Below, one piece after another: positions 45,998-53,989 of a stretch of DNA of 64,000 nt. The stretch comes from Microbulbifer agarilyticus (GTDB taxonomy: Bacteria; Pseudomonadota; Gammaproteobacteria; Pseudomonadales; Cellvibrionaceae): assembly GCF_001999945.1 (NCBI RefSeq), contig NZ_CP019650.1, positions 4,149,501 through 4,213,500 on the forward strand, in the 5' to 3' direction. Position numbers and translations under genes: made by a program. Numbering within the stretch: the first letter of the stretch is position 1; each line of letters starts with the position of its first letter. Below the pieces are notes generated by a model, which was not told the DNA's origin, did no database searches, and worked only from the letters and a program-made list of their open reading frames with translations.

Positions 45998-47242
45998 ATG
46001 CCCCCGAATTTCTTCGACGCCGACGGCCGTCCACCGCGCTGGCTCGCTCCCTGTCTCGCCGCGCTGGTAGCGTTGACGCCGTTTGCCATCGATACGTACC
46101 TGCCCGCTATTCCCGCAATGGCCGTAGCACTGGGCGTGGAAGTGGCGCAGGTACAGCACTCGGTTTCCAGCTATCTGCTCGGTTTCGCTTTGGGCCAGCT
46201 GTTTGGTGGCCCGCTGTCGGATCGTTGGGGACGTATTCTGGTGGGAACCATTGGTCTCAGCGTGTTTATCGTCAGCACCACGCTGATTCTGTTTACCAAC
46301 AGCGTAGAAATGCTGGTGGCGCTGCGCTTCTTCCAGGCCGCGGGCGGCGGTTTTGCCACGGTTATCTGCGGCGCCATCGTGCGCGACCTGTACCACGGCC
46401 GCGAGGCAGCGCGCATCATGTCGCTGATTGCCACCATGATGCTTATTGCGCCGATGGTGGCGCCGGTGATCGGTTCCACCCTGCTGACTTTCGGCGACTG
46501 GCACGCGATCTTTATCTTCCTGCTGGTCTACGGTCTGGCGATGATGGTGCTGGTGCGCGGCATTTTGCCGGAAACCGTGTCGCGCTTTCGCCGCGCGCGG
46601 CGCCAGCGCCAGCCCCGCCGCAGTATGTTTCAGGGCTACGCAGAGATTTTCCGCACCCCACGGGCACTGGGCTTTTTATTTGGGCAGGCGTTTGTCAGCG
46701 GTTGCATGTTCATCTACATCACCACCGCGCCGTTTGTGTTTATGGAGCATTTCGGGGTCAGCCCGCAGACCTTTCCGATTCTATTTGGCAGCTGTGTACT
46801 GGGCCTGGTGATTCTGGTGCAGCTGAACATTCGCTTGCTGAAGGTCTTCGAGCCGCGCCAGATCCTACTGGCGGGTATCGCGCTGCAACTGGTGTTTTGT
46901 GCGCTGTTGCTGGGCAGCACCCTCTACTATGGCGCGCAGCAGCCATTGCTGGCGTGGATGATTCCATTGGTGCTGGCGATGGCCACCATCGGCCTGATCA
47001 CGCCTAACTCGGCGGCCTGTTATCTGGAATTCTTCCCCTCGATCAGCGGTACCGCCAATGCGCTATTCGGTGCATCGCTGTTTATTTTTGGCGGGGTACT
47101 TGGTGGGACGGTAAGCGCGGTGCACACCGGCACCCTGGTGCCGATTGCGCTGGGCATGTTGTGCTGCTCAGCCGCCGCGCTATGCCTGGTTTTGTTTGTG
47201 GCGAAAGCGCGACGACCGATCGAAATATCAGAAAGGAAATGA
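45998..47242 (+). CDS. Bcr/CflA family multidrug efflux MFS transporter
   Basis: 414 residues with 12 helices. The opening helix ALVALTPFAIDTYLPAIPAMA is the Bcr/CflA/CmlA signature, and GQLFGGPLSDRWGR is motif A. A basic loop (FRRARRQRQPRR, about 196-207) separates the two halves. Family members export bicyclomycin, chloramphenicol or related compounds by proton antiport; the actual substrate is unknown. It is convergent with the GST gene. Confidence 0.9.
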   Translation: MPPNFFDADGRPPRWLAPCLAALVALTPFAIDTYLPAIPAMAVALGVEVAQVQHSVSSYLLGFALGQLFGGPLSDRWGRILVGTIGLSVFIVSTTLILFTNSVEMLVALRFFQAAGGGFATVICGAIVRDLYHGREAARIMSLIATMMLIAPMVAPVIGSTLLTFGDWHAIFIFLLVYGLAMMVLVRGILPETVSRFRRARRQRQPRRSMFQGYAEIFRTPRALGFLFGQAFVSGCMFIYITTAPFVFMEHFGVSPQTFPILFGSCVLGLVILVQLNIRLLKVFEPRQILLAGIALQLVFCALLLGSTLYYGAQQPLLAWMIPLVLAMATIGLITPNSAACYLEFFPSISGTANALFGASLFIFGGVLGGTVSAVHTGTLVPIALGMLCCSAAALCLVLFVAKARRPIEISERK

Positions 47243-47251
47243 TGGCCCGGG

Positions 47252-47851
47252 TTAAATCAGCCCTTCGGCCTTGAGCGCCTTCTGCACACCCGGGCGCTGG
47301 GACATGCGTGCGGCAAAGGCCGCGAGCTTCGGCCAGGCGCTGGTGTCGACGTCGACAAACTTGCACCAGTTATACACAGTAAACAGGTAGGCGTCGGCGA
47401 TGCAGAAGTCGTCGCCCATCAGGTAATCGCCCACCATGCTGTCCTCGATGTACTGAAAGCGCTTGGCAAGTTTTTTACTGGCCAGCGCCTTTTCATCATC
47501 GGTACCACCCCAGAACAACGGCAGGAAGGTCTTGTGCACTTCGGTGGCCAGGTAATTCAGCCACTCCAGCACCCGGTAGTGCGCCAGCGAGCCATATTTT
47601 GGCGCCAGGTTATGCTCCGGCTTCTGCTCGGCGAGAAACTGCACGATCGCCGGGCCTTCGGTCAGCAGTTCGCCACCCTCCAGCTGCAGCGCGGGAACCT
47701 GCCCCTTGGGATTGACCTCGGTGAAATTAGCACCGCCATCCATCTCTTTGGTTTTCAGGTTGACCTTGCACAGCTCCAGATCAATCCCCGCCTCACAGGC
47801 AACAATATGGGGGGATAATGAGCAGGCACCGGGTGCATAAAACAACTTCAT
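47252..47851 (-). CDS. gstA: Glutathione S-transferase, beta class
   Basis: 199 residues. The thioredoxin-like N-terminal domain starts MKLFYAPGACSLSPH, with Cys10 in the position used by bacterial beta-class enzymes for binding glutathione. NPKGQVPAL supplies the cis-Pro, and LTEGPAIVQFLA is the glutathione gamma-Glu contact. The helical C-terminal domain includes DDFCIADAYLFTVYNW. It conjugates or reduces electrophiles. It is encoded just downstream of a glutathionyl-hydroquinone reductase on the same strand. Confidence 0.92.
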   Translation of the reverse strand: MKLFYAPGACSLSPHIVACEAGIDLELCKVNLKTKEMDGGANFTEVNPKGQVPALQLEGGELLTEGPAIVQFLAEQKPEHNLAPKYGSLAHYRVLEWLNYLATEVHKTFLPLFWGGTDDEKALASKKLAKRFQYIEDSMVGDYLMGDDFCIADAYLFTVYNWCKFVDVDTSAWPKLAAFAARMSQRPGVQKALKAEGLI

Positions 47852-47909
47852 CAGATTTCCTTTTTTTGGTTTTGAGCGAGATCAGCGCGCCCGACACGGG
47901 AGCCGCGCA

Positions 47910-48881
47910 TCAACCGCGGCCGTGAGGCGCCGCGTAATCCAGCTCCGGGCCCACAGGCACAATGCCGGTGGGGTTAATGTTCAGGTGACTGGCGTAATAG
48001 TGGGTTTTGATATGGTGAAAATCCACCGTTTCCGCAACCCCGGGCCACTGGTACAGCTCGCGCACATAGCCCCACAGGTTCGGATAATCCGCCAGGCGCT
48101 GCTTGTTGCACTTGAAGTGGCCGTGGTACACCGGATCGAACCGGACCAGTGTAGTAAACAGTCGCCAGTCCGCCTCGGTGATGCGATCCCCGGTTAGGTA
48201 GCGATTGTCCGCCAGACGGCGCTCCAATTGCTCGAGCACCTCGAACAGGCGATGGTACGCCGCTTCGTAGGCGTTCTTGCTGGTGGCAAAGCCCGCACGA
48301 TACACGCCGTTATTGACGTTTTCGTAAACCAGCGCGTTGGTGGCCTCTATATCGCCGCGCAAGTCCTCGGGGTAGAAATCCTGATCATCCCCGGTCAGGT
48401 CGTTGAACGCGGTATTGAACATGCGGATGATTTCCGACGACTCGTTGCTGACAATGCAATTGCGCTGCTTGTCCCACAGCACCGGCACCGTCACCCGTCC
48501 GGAGTAATCACCACGATTGCGGGTGTACACCTCGTACAGGAATTCGCTGCCAAACAGCGCATCGCCGCTACTGCCTTCCTCCTGGTTGAAGGTCCAGCCG
48601 TGCTCGTGCATGTAGGGACTGACCACGGACACGGTGATGTAATCTTCCAATGCCTTCAGCTTGCGGAATATCAGCGTGCGGTGCGCCCAGGGGCAAGCGA
48701 GGGAAACATAAAGGTGATAACGGCCTTTCTCGGCCTGAAAACCACTCTCACCACTTGGGCCGGCACTGCCGTCGGCGGTCACCCAGTTGCGCAGCTGCGC
48801 CGCTTCACGCTCAAACTCACCACCGCTTTTGTCGGTTTCATACCAGCGATCTTTCCACTCGCCTTTAACCAAGAGTCCCAT
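47910..48881 (-). CDS. yqjG: Glutathionyl-hydroquinone reductase (YqjG/ECM4 type)
   Basis: A 323-residue xi-class GST. The catalytic cysteine is Cys63 in SLACPWAHRT, the same position as in E. coli YqjG. The family segment KRWYET-like appears here as KDRWYETDKSGGEF. IVSNESSEIIRMFNTAF is the cis-Pro/glutathione region, and ITEADWRLFTTLVRFDPVY belongs to the helical domain. It removes glutathione from glutathionyl-hydroquinones, which rescues quinone adducts. It is flanked by gstA and a DoxX gene, with a YhaJ-like regulator and pirin nearby, as in the E. coli yqjFG/yhaJK set. Confidence 0.94.
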   Translation of the reverse strand: MGLLVKGEWKDRWYETDKSGGEFEREAAQLRNWVTADGSAGPSGESGFQAEKGRYHLYVSLACPWAHRTLIFRKLKALEDYITVSVVSPYMHEHGWTFNQEEGSSGDALFGSEFLYEVYTRNRGDYSGRVTVPVLWDKQRNCIVSNESSEIIRMFNTAFNDLTGDDQDFYPEDLRGDIEATNALVYENVNNGVYRAGFATSKNAYEAAYHRLFEVLEQLERRLADNRYLTGDRITEADWRLFTTLVRFDPVYHGHFKCNKQRLADYPNLWGYVRELYQWPGVAETVDFHHIKTHYYASHLNINPTGIVPVGPELDYAAPHGRG

Positions 48882-48914
48882 GTTTGTGCTCCGTGTAGAG
48901 GTTGTGATTGGCGA

Positions 48915-49319
48915 TCAGCGGTTTTTCACTTTCGCCATGGCGTGATCAAAGCTGAATTTACCCGCGCCGGCGCATGCCAGGATCAGGAAGCCGCCAGCGA
49001 TGGTGATGTTTTTCATAAACATGATCTGCTGCATCTGGTCGCCCGGTACGTTGTGAAACAACCAGGCACTCAGTGCACAGAAGACGGCAAACGCCAGTGC
49101 CACCCAGCGGGTGAAGAAACCGAAGAGAATCGCCAGGCCACCGCCCAGCTCAAGCAGAATAACCAGCGGCAATAAAATGCCGGGTACACCCGCGGCCGCC
49201 ATATATTCCTGGGTACCCGCGTAGGCGCCGATCTTGCTGTAGCCGGCAACGATAAACATCACCGAAATGAGAATGCGACCGATCAGTTTGCCGAAATCAC
49301 ACAGTGCACCGTTTTGCAT
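48915..49319 (-). CDS. DoxX family membrane protein (YqjF-like)
   Basis: 134 residues with four helices. KLIGRILISVMFIVAGYSKIG is the family opening, and LELGGGLAILFGFFTRWVALAF continues it. DoxX-like proteins accompany quinone or thiosulfate redox enzymes; YqjF in E. coli sits with yqjG and responds to aromatic quinones. ATG 49319 is chosen because it begins the homologous region; an upstream frame to 49370 adds 17 unrelated residues. It starts 34 bases before yqjG and is likely co-transcribed. Confidence 0.88.
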   Translation of the reverse strand: MQNGALCDFGKLIGRILISVMFIVAGYSKIGAYAGTQEYMAAAGVPGILLPLVILLELGGGLAILFGFFTRWVALAFAVFCALSAWLFHNVPGDQMQQIMFMKNITIAGGFLILACAGAGKFSFDHAMAKVKNR

Positions 49320-49385
49320 AGCAGAGTCCTCGTAATTAGCCGTCGAAACGGAAAGTGTATGGAGTGACAACGCTGTTCAGTGTAA

Positions 49386-49399
49386 TTCGACTTTTCGAA
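49386..49399. promoter_or_regulatory. Short inverted repeat before doxX-yqjG, possible LysR-type operator
   Basis: TTCGA-CTTT-TCGAA. The flanks read TTTGTTTCGAAA on the minus strand, which resembles TTTGTTCGAA in the lysR/pirin intergenic region around 51519. It could be a shared regulator site; by-eye only. The remainder of the gap up to 49526 shows no gene. Confidence 0.35.
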
Positions 49400-49526
49400 A
49401 CAAAAATCGCAAATTATTGGCACGAATCTACGATTTTTTCGGACTTTGACGTGATGTTTCCTTGGAGGGAATTACCGAAAGGATTGCCGAAGGGATCAGC
49501 GGAAGGTTTAGCCAATCTTGCCGCCG

Positions 49527-49550
49527 CTAGCCCACTAGCCCACTAGCCCA
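49527..49550. repeat. Three tandem CTAGCCCA units spanning the end of the oxidoreductase gene
   Basis: Three perfect 8-bp copies at 49527-49534, 49535-49542 and 49543-49550. The second copy contains the stop codon of the minus-strand gene. Because 8 is not a multiple of 3, slippage would change the last residues. Confidence 0.85.
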
Positions 49551-50524
49551 GCGAGGATCTGGTCCATCACCCGCGAGGCCTTGCCGCCCTCGGCGCCGGC
49601 GACCGGGTGGCGCCCCGTGCCATTGAGGTGTTTGACCATGTTTTCGATATGGAAGAACTGGATATTCTCCGGATGGGGGATTTCCACGTGCTCCGACCCA
49701 TTGGCACTCTCCAGCACCAGGGCCGCATCGGCAAACACGGAAAAGCGGATGCTGCCGCGGCTGCCGTGAATTATCACTTCATCGCCGTATTCGGCACAGC
49801 CAAAGTTCCAGAAGCCGGAACCGGTGGCGCCATTGTCGAATACCCAGCAGGCAGATACGGCGTCTTCGACGTCGTACAGGTTTTGCTGGTTGACGGCGAT
49901 GCCCCTGGCGTCGCGAATGTCGCCCAGCAAATAAATAAACAGGTCCAGGCCGTGGCAGGCCAGGTCGACAAAGTGGCCGCCACCGGATACGGCAGGATCG
50001 GTGCGCCAGTTGTATTCTGCGGACAGGTCCACGGCGGATGGCGTGCGCGCATAGCTCCAGTTGATATGGCGCACATCGCCGATTTTTCCTTCATCCAGCC
50101 ACGCCTTAACCTGATTAAAGCGCGGCAGGGAGCGGCGGTAATAAGCCACAAACAATTGTGCGTCACGGCCGGCAAAGGCCGCGGCGATTTCTTCGCACTC
50201 GGCAAAATTCAGCGCCATGGGTTTTTCCAGGCAGCAGTGCTTGTCGGCGGCGGCAATTTTTAGCGCGTACTCGCGGTGGCTGCCCGGCGGTGTCGCCACG
50301 TAAATGGCGTCTATTTCCGGGTCCTGAATCAATGCGTCGGCATTGGCGTAGGTCTTTGGCACCCCGTGGCGTTCGGCGTAGTCGGCGAGCTTTGCTCGAT
50401 CGCGACGCATCACCGCCAGCAACTCAGAGCCCTGTACCTTGTTAAACGCGGGGCCACTCTTCAGTTCGGTGACATTGCCGCAGCCAATGATGCCCCAGCG
50501 GATTGGGCGATTATCCTGTTCCAT
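49535..50524 (-). CDS. Gfo/Idh/MocA family oxidoreductase
   Basis: 329 residues. The NAD(P)-binding Rossmann domain begins WGIIGCGNVTE and includes DAIYVATPPGSHREYALK and CLEKPMALN, where EKP is the conserved family motif with the catalytic Lys. The substrate domain contains GGGHFVDLACHGLDLF with the conserved Asp/His. It acts on a sugar, inositol or similar polyol; the substrate is not readable. It is co-oriented with the upstream lysR gene and the downstream doxX-yqjG-gst genes, with a 215-base gap to doxX. Confidence 0.9.
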   Translation of the reverse strand: MEQDNRPIRWGIIGCGNVTELKSGPAFNKVQGSELLAVMRRDRAKLADYAERHGVPKTYANADALIQDPEIDAIYVATPPGSHREYALKIAAADKHCCLEKPMALNFAECEEIAAAFAGRDAQLFVAYYRRSLPRFNQVKAWLDEGKIGDVRHINWSYARTPSAVDLSAEYNWRTDPAVSGGGHFVDLACHGLDLFIYLLGDIRDARGIAVNQQNLYDVEDAVSACWVFDNGATGSGFWNFGCAEYGDEVIIHGSRGSIRFSVFADAALVLESANGSEHVEIPHPENIQFFHIENMVKHLNGTGRHPVAGAEGGKASRVMDQILAGLVG

Positions 50525-50561
50525 TGATCACAAACTCTGGTCTCACAAATTCTGGGGCATC

Positions 50562-51449
50562 TCAGTCCAGTGGCGGCAGGCTTTCGCGCAGGGCACTCAG
50601 CAGCATGTTGGCCGCGGGGCCGGCGCGGTCGCGGTCGGCAAAGAACAGGTACACCATCACATCCCTTTCCCAGGGCTCCTCGGTGCGCAGCGGCAACAGG
50701 CGGTCGGCACAGAGCGAATCGCGAATGCGCGGCTCCGGCAGCCAAGCAAACCCCAGGCCGCGCTCGATCAGGTCAATAGAGGTGTGCACGTTGGTGACGG
50801 TAATGCGCTCATCGGAGCCCAGCCAGCCCGCATCCTGGCGATTCTTCAGCGCGGAATCCCGCATTACGATCTGCCGCGTGGCCTTGAGGTCCTCACGGTT
50901 TACCGGGCGGCCCAGGTGGTGCAAGGGGTGATCCGGGTGCGCCACCGGCAGGAATTTCACCCGGGTGAGGGGCTCACCGACAAAGCCCTGCGGCGCGCGC
51001 GCGGAAAGGATAAAGTCCACTTCCTGCTGCAGCAGCAGCTCTTCGCCACCCGACAAAACCGTCTCGCGGATTTCCAGGCGCGTGTGTGGGTAGACTTCGG
51101 CGAAACGCTCGACCGCGGTAAGCAGCGCGTCGTAATCAAACAGCACATCCACCGCCAGCCGCAGCTGGGCTTCGGTGCCGGCGGCGAGACTCTCGGCCAC
51201 CGACTCCAGTGCCTCGGCTTCATTCAACAGGCCGCCCGCGCGGTTCAGCAGCACGCGCCCGGCATCAGTCAGTTCCGCCTTGCGCCCGCGCACCTCCAGC
51301 AGGGCGATGCCCAGGCTCTCCTGCAGTTTGTGCACCGCATGGTTAATGGAAGACTGGCTTTTGTGCACGGCTTCCGCGGCCTGCGAAAAGCCACCGTACT
51401 CCACCACTGCCTGAAACATGCGCCACTGTTCCAAGGTTACCTTGGCCAT
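50562..51449 (-). CDS. LysR-family regulator, YhaJ-like
   Basis: 295 residues. The N-terminal winged helix (about 1-60) reads LEQWRMFQAVVEYGGFSQAAEAVHKSQSSINHAVHKLQ. The effector domain then continues to the end with no special cysteine pair. The sequence style and its position next to pirin with doxX and yqjG nearby resemble E. coli YhaJ, which activates yqjF in response to aromatic/quinone compounds. The gene is divergent from pirin with a 150-base shared control region. Confidence 0.85.
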   Translation of the reverse strand: MAKVTLEQWRMFQAVVEYGGFSQAAEAVHKSQSSINHAVHKLQESLGIALLEVRGRKAELTDAGRVLLNRAGGLLNEAEALESVAESLAAGTEAQLRLAVDVLFDYDALLTAVERFAEVYPHTRLEIRETVLSGGEELLLQQEVDFILSARAPQGFVGEPLTRVKFLPVAHPDHPLHHLGRPVNREDLKATRQIVMRDSALKNRQDAGWLGSDERITVTNVHTSIDLIERGLGFAWLPEPRIRDSLCADRLLPLRTEEPWERDVMVYLFFADRDRAGPAANMLLSALRESLPPLD

Positions 51450-51599
51450 AGACTGTCCCTTGTCCGGATGCGATCAAAACCCATGCGCTCGAAACGCCCT
51501 GCGGTTGATCTATCAATTTGTTCGAATATTAGCTGCGATTTTTTGCCATTTTCAGGCGATTTTATCGGCTTATACTGCCGGAAATGGAGGAGCAGAACC

Positions 51600-52478
51600 A
51601 TGCAAAACGTCACACAGAACAGCGCAAACGTCACCGGAACCCGTCCCGCGGCGCGGGTAGTGGCGGGGCATCCCTCCGCTGATGGCGCCGGCGTAAAAAT
51701 TCATCGCGTCGCAGGTTTCCAGTCTGCGGACTTCAGCCCCTTCCTGATGATCGATGAAATTCGCTCGGAAAATCCCGACGACTACATCGCCGGCTTCCCC
51801 CCGCACCCGCACCGCGGTATCGAAACCCTCACCTATATGCTGAGTGGTGAGTTCGAGCACAAGGATCACCTGGGCAATCGCGGCGCTATCTCCCAGGGCG
51901 GTGCCCAGTGGATGCGCGCCGGGCGCGGCATTATTCATTCGGAAATGCCCTCGCAAGGGGAGAGTGGAATGCACGGCTTTCAGCTGTGGATCAACATGCC
52001 GGCCAAGGACAAGATGGCGGACCCGGACTGGCGCGATGTGCAACCGGAGCAGGTGCGCGAAGTCACACTCGATGAGCAGGGCTCGATGATCCGCCTGATT
52101 GCGGGCCAGTGGCAGGTCGCCGGCGAGCCGGAATGCGCGCCGCTGCTCGATACCTCTGCCAGCGCGGCGGTGGCCGACCTGCGCCTGGCGGCCGGTGCCG
52201 AGATCAAGCTTCCGCTGCCGGCGGCACACACGGTGCTGGTGTATATCTACCGCGGCGTGCTGGATACCGGCCGTGGCGTGGTGGAGCGCGGCAATCTGGT
52301 GCTGTTTGGCGCAGGTGAATCGGTGCAATTAATTGCCGCCGAGGAAATGGGTGCACTGGTCCTGCACGGCAATCCGCTGAATGAACCCATCGCCCATTAC
52401 GGACCCTTTGTGATGAATACGCGGGAGCAAATCGAGCAGGCCGTGCGCGACTACAATAACGGCACCCTGACCGATTAA
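51600..52478 (+). CDS. Pirin family protein (YhaK/YhhW-like)
   Basis: A 292-residue bicupin. Metal ligands are His69 and His71 in PPHPHRG, then His113 and Glu115 in IIHSEMPS, matching the spacing in pirins. EFEHKDHLGNRGAISQGGAQWMRAGRG is the family core, here broken by inserted text only for description. Some bacterial pirins are quercetin 2,3-dioxygenases or redox sensors; the activity here is unknown. ATG 51600 has GGAGG eight bases upstream; the frame stays open further left over lysR but that part is not homologous. It is divergent from the YhaJ-like regulator. Confidence 0.93.
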   Translation: MQNVTQNSANVTGTRPAARVVAGHPSADGAGVKIHRVAGFQSADFSPFLMIDEIRSENPDDYIAGFPPHPHRGIETLTYMLSGEFEHKDHLGNRGAISQGGAQWMRAGRGIIHSEMPSQGESGMHGFQLWINMPAKDKMADPDWRDVQPEQVREVTLDEQGSMIRLIAGQWQVAGEPECAPLLDTSASAAVADLRLAAGAEIKLPLPAAHTVLVYIYRGVLDTGRGVVERGNLVLFGAGESVQLIAAEEMGALVLHGNPLNEPIAHYGPFVMNTREQIEQAVRDYNNGTLTD

Positions 52479-52514
52479 ATTCAGCCGGGATATTGCGCTC
52501 GCATTGGGGCGTTT

Positions 52515-52541
52515 TGTAGGGCACGATCCGCGCGCCCTACA
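52515..52541. repeat. GTAGGGC hairpin between pirin and antiporter genes
   Basis: TGTAGGGC and GCCCTACA pair perfectly (8 bp) around an 11-base loop. No T run follows. It may be a small interspersed hairpin repeat or a weak terminator. Confidence 0.5.
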
Positions 52542-52579
52542 GACCAGATGCAACCCCGGTATGGAGATTCCGCGCTCAC

Positions 52580-53902
52580 ATGGATGTCTATTACACCTTT
52601 TGTTTTATTGCTGCGGCCTCCGTTTTCCTCGGATTCCTCAACCAGTATGTGCTGCGCACCCAGACCACCATTGCGATTACCGCCGGCTCCCTGGCGCTGT
52701 CGCTGATCGTTACCGGGCTGGGCAAGCTGGAAATCGTTGAACTGCGCGACTGGGCGGCACAGCTGCTGCCACTGATGAACCTGGAAGACCTGCTGTTGAA
52801 GGGCATGCTCGGCTTCCTGTTGTTTGCCGGCTCCCTGCACATTGACCTGTATATGCTGCGCAACCAGAAGGTTGAGATCACCGCACTGGCGATCTTCGGC
52901 ACCCTGATCTCGACCTTTGTGGTCGGTTACCTGCTGTATTTCCTGCTCGGACTGCTCGGCATGCCGGTGCCGCTGGTGTATTGCCTGCTGTTTGGCGCGT
53001 TGATTTCCCCTACCGACCCCATCGCGGTGTTGGCGATCATCAAGAACCTTAGGGCGCCGTCACAAGTGTCGATCCAGGTAGAGGGGGAATCCCTGTTCAA
53101 CGATGGCTTCGGCATGGTGGTGTTCGCGGTGCTGTATGCGCTGGCGTTTCAGGGCACCGAACCCACATTCGCCGCCATCAGCCACCTGTTTATGCTGGAG
53201 GCCTTCGGCGGTATCGCCCTCGGTCTCGCCATCGGCGGGCTGTTCCACTGGTTGATCTGCTCCACCAATGACCACAGCCTGGAATTGCTGCTCACCCTGG
53301 TGATTCCCACCGCCGGCTTTGCCACCGCCAATATCCTCGGCGTGTCCGGTGCACTGGCGATGGTGGTATCGGGGATCATTATCGGCAACTTCACCCGCGA
53401 ACACGGTTTCTCGCGGGTGAGCCAACACGAACTGGACAACTTCTGGAACATTACCGAAGAGTTTTTGAACGGCATCTTGTTCCTGCTGGTGGGGCTGTTC
53501 CTGATCACAATCACCTTCGAGCCCATCGACTACCTGATGATTGTTGCCGCAATCGCAATTGTGCTCATCGGCCGGGTGGCCGCGGTGAGCATTCCATTCC
53601 AGTTCCTTAAGCGCCACCGCAGGTACCACCCCTACACCGAGCGCATCCTGATCTGGGGCGGCTTGCGCGGTGGTCTGGCGCTGGCGTTGGCGATGTCGAT
53701 ACCGTCTGGGGTTTTAATAAATCGCGAGGATGGAGGGGGCACTCAGGACCTGGGGCACCTGTGGGTGGTGATGACCTACGGCGTGGTACTCTTTTCCATC
53801 GTGGTTCAGGGCTCCACTATTGCCCCGCTGATACGCCGCAGTCGCGAAGCGAATTATTCCAGCAACGTGCCGCCGCCGAACGCGGGGCAACAAGCGCAAT
53901 AG
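52580..53902 (+). CDS. CPA1 family Na+/H+ antiporter
   Basis: A 440-residue protein with about 12 helices. LFGALISPTDPIAVLAI carries the TDP motif, and VEGESLFNDGFGMV carries the conserved Glu and the Asn-Asp pair used for cation exchange. LIWGGLRGGLALALAMS is the conserved helix 11 motif. It moves Na+ (or K+) out against H+. It ends 87 bases before a second antiporter gene on the same strand, suggesting joint ion and pH control. Confidence 0.93.
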   Translation: MDVYYTFCFIAAASVFLGFLNQYVLRTQTTIAITAGSLALSLIVTGLGKLEIVELRDWAAQLLPLMNLEDLLLKGMLGFLLFAGSLHIDLYMLRNQKVEITALAIFGTLISTFVVGYLLYFLLGLLGMPVPLVYCLLFGALISPTDPIAVLAIIKNLRAPSQVSIQVEGESLFNDGFGMVVFAVLYALAFQGTEPTFAAISHLFMLEAFGGIALGLAIGGLFHWLICSTNDHSLELLLTLVIPTAGFATANILGVSGALAMVVSGIIIGNFTREHGFSRVSQHELDNFWNITEEFLNGILFLLVGLFLITITFEPIDYLMIVAAIAIVLIGRVAAVSIPFQFLKRHRRYHPYTERILIWGGLRGGLALALAMSIPSGVLINREDGGGTQDLGHLWVVMTYGVVLFSIVVQGSTIAPLIRRSREANYSSNVPPPNAGQQAQ

Positions 53903-53989
53903 ACGCAGGCAGATAACGGGCTGCCAGTTTCAAGACCAACGGGTGCCGGGGGGCATCCATCTACAGCACATAAAATTCAAAACAGCGTT

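Noticed and set aside
49527..49550. CRISPR-like repeat
   Set aside because: Units are 8 bp, contiguous and without spacers; a simple tandem repeat.
50439..51599. Long N-terminal extension of the pirin frame across the lysR gene
   Set aside because: The extension is antisense to the LysR gene and not pirin-like; GGAGG and ATG at 51600 define the start.
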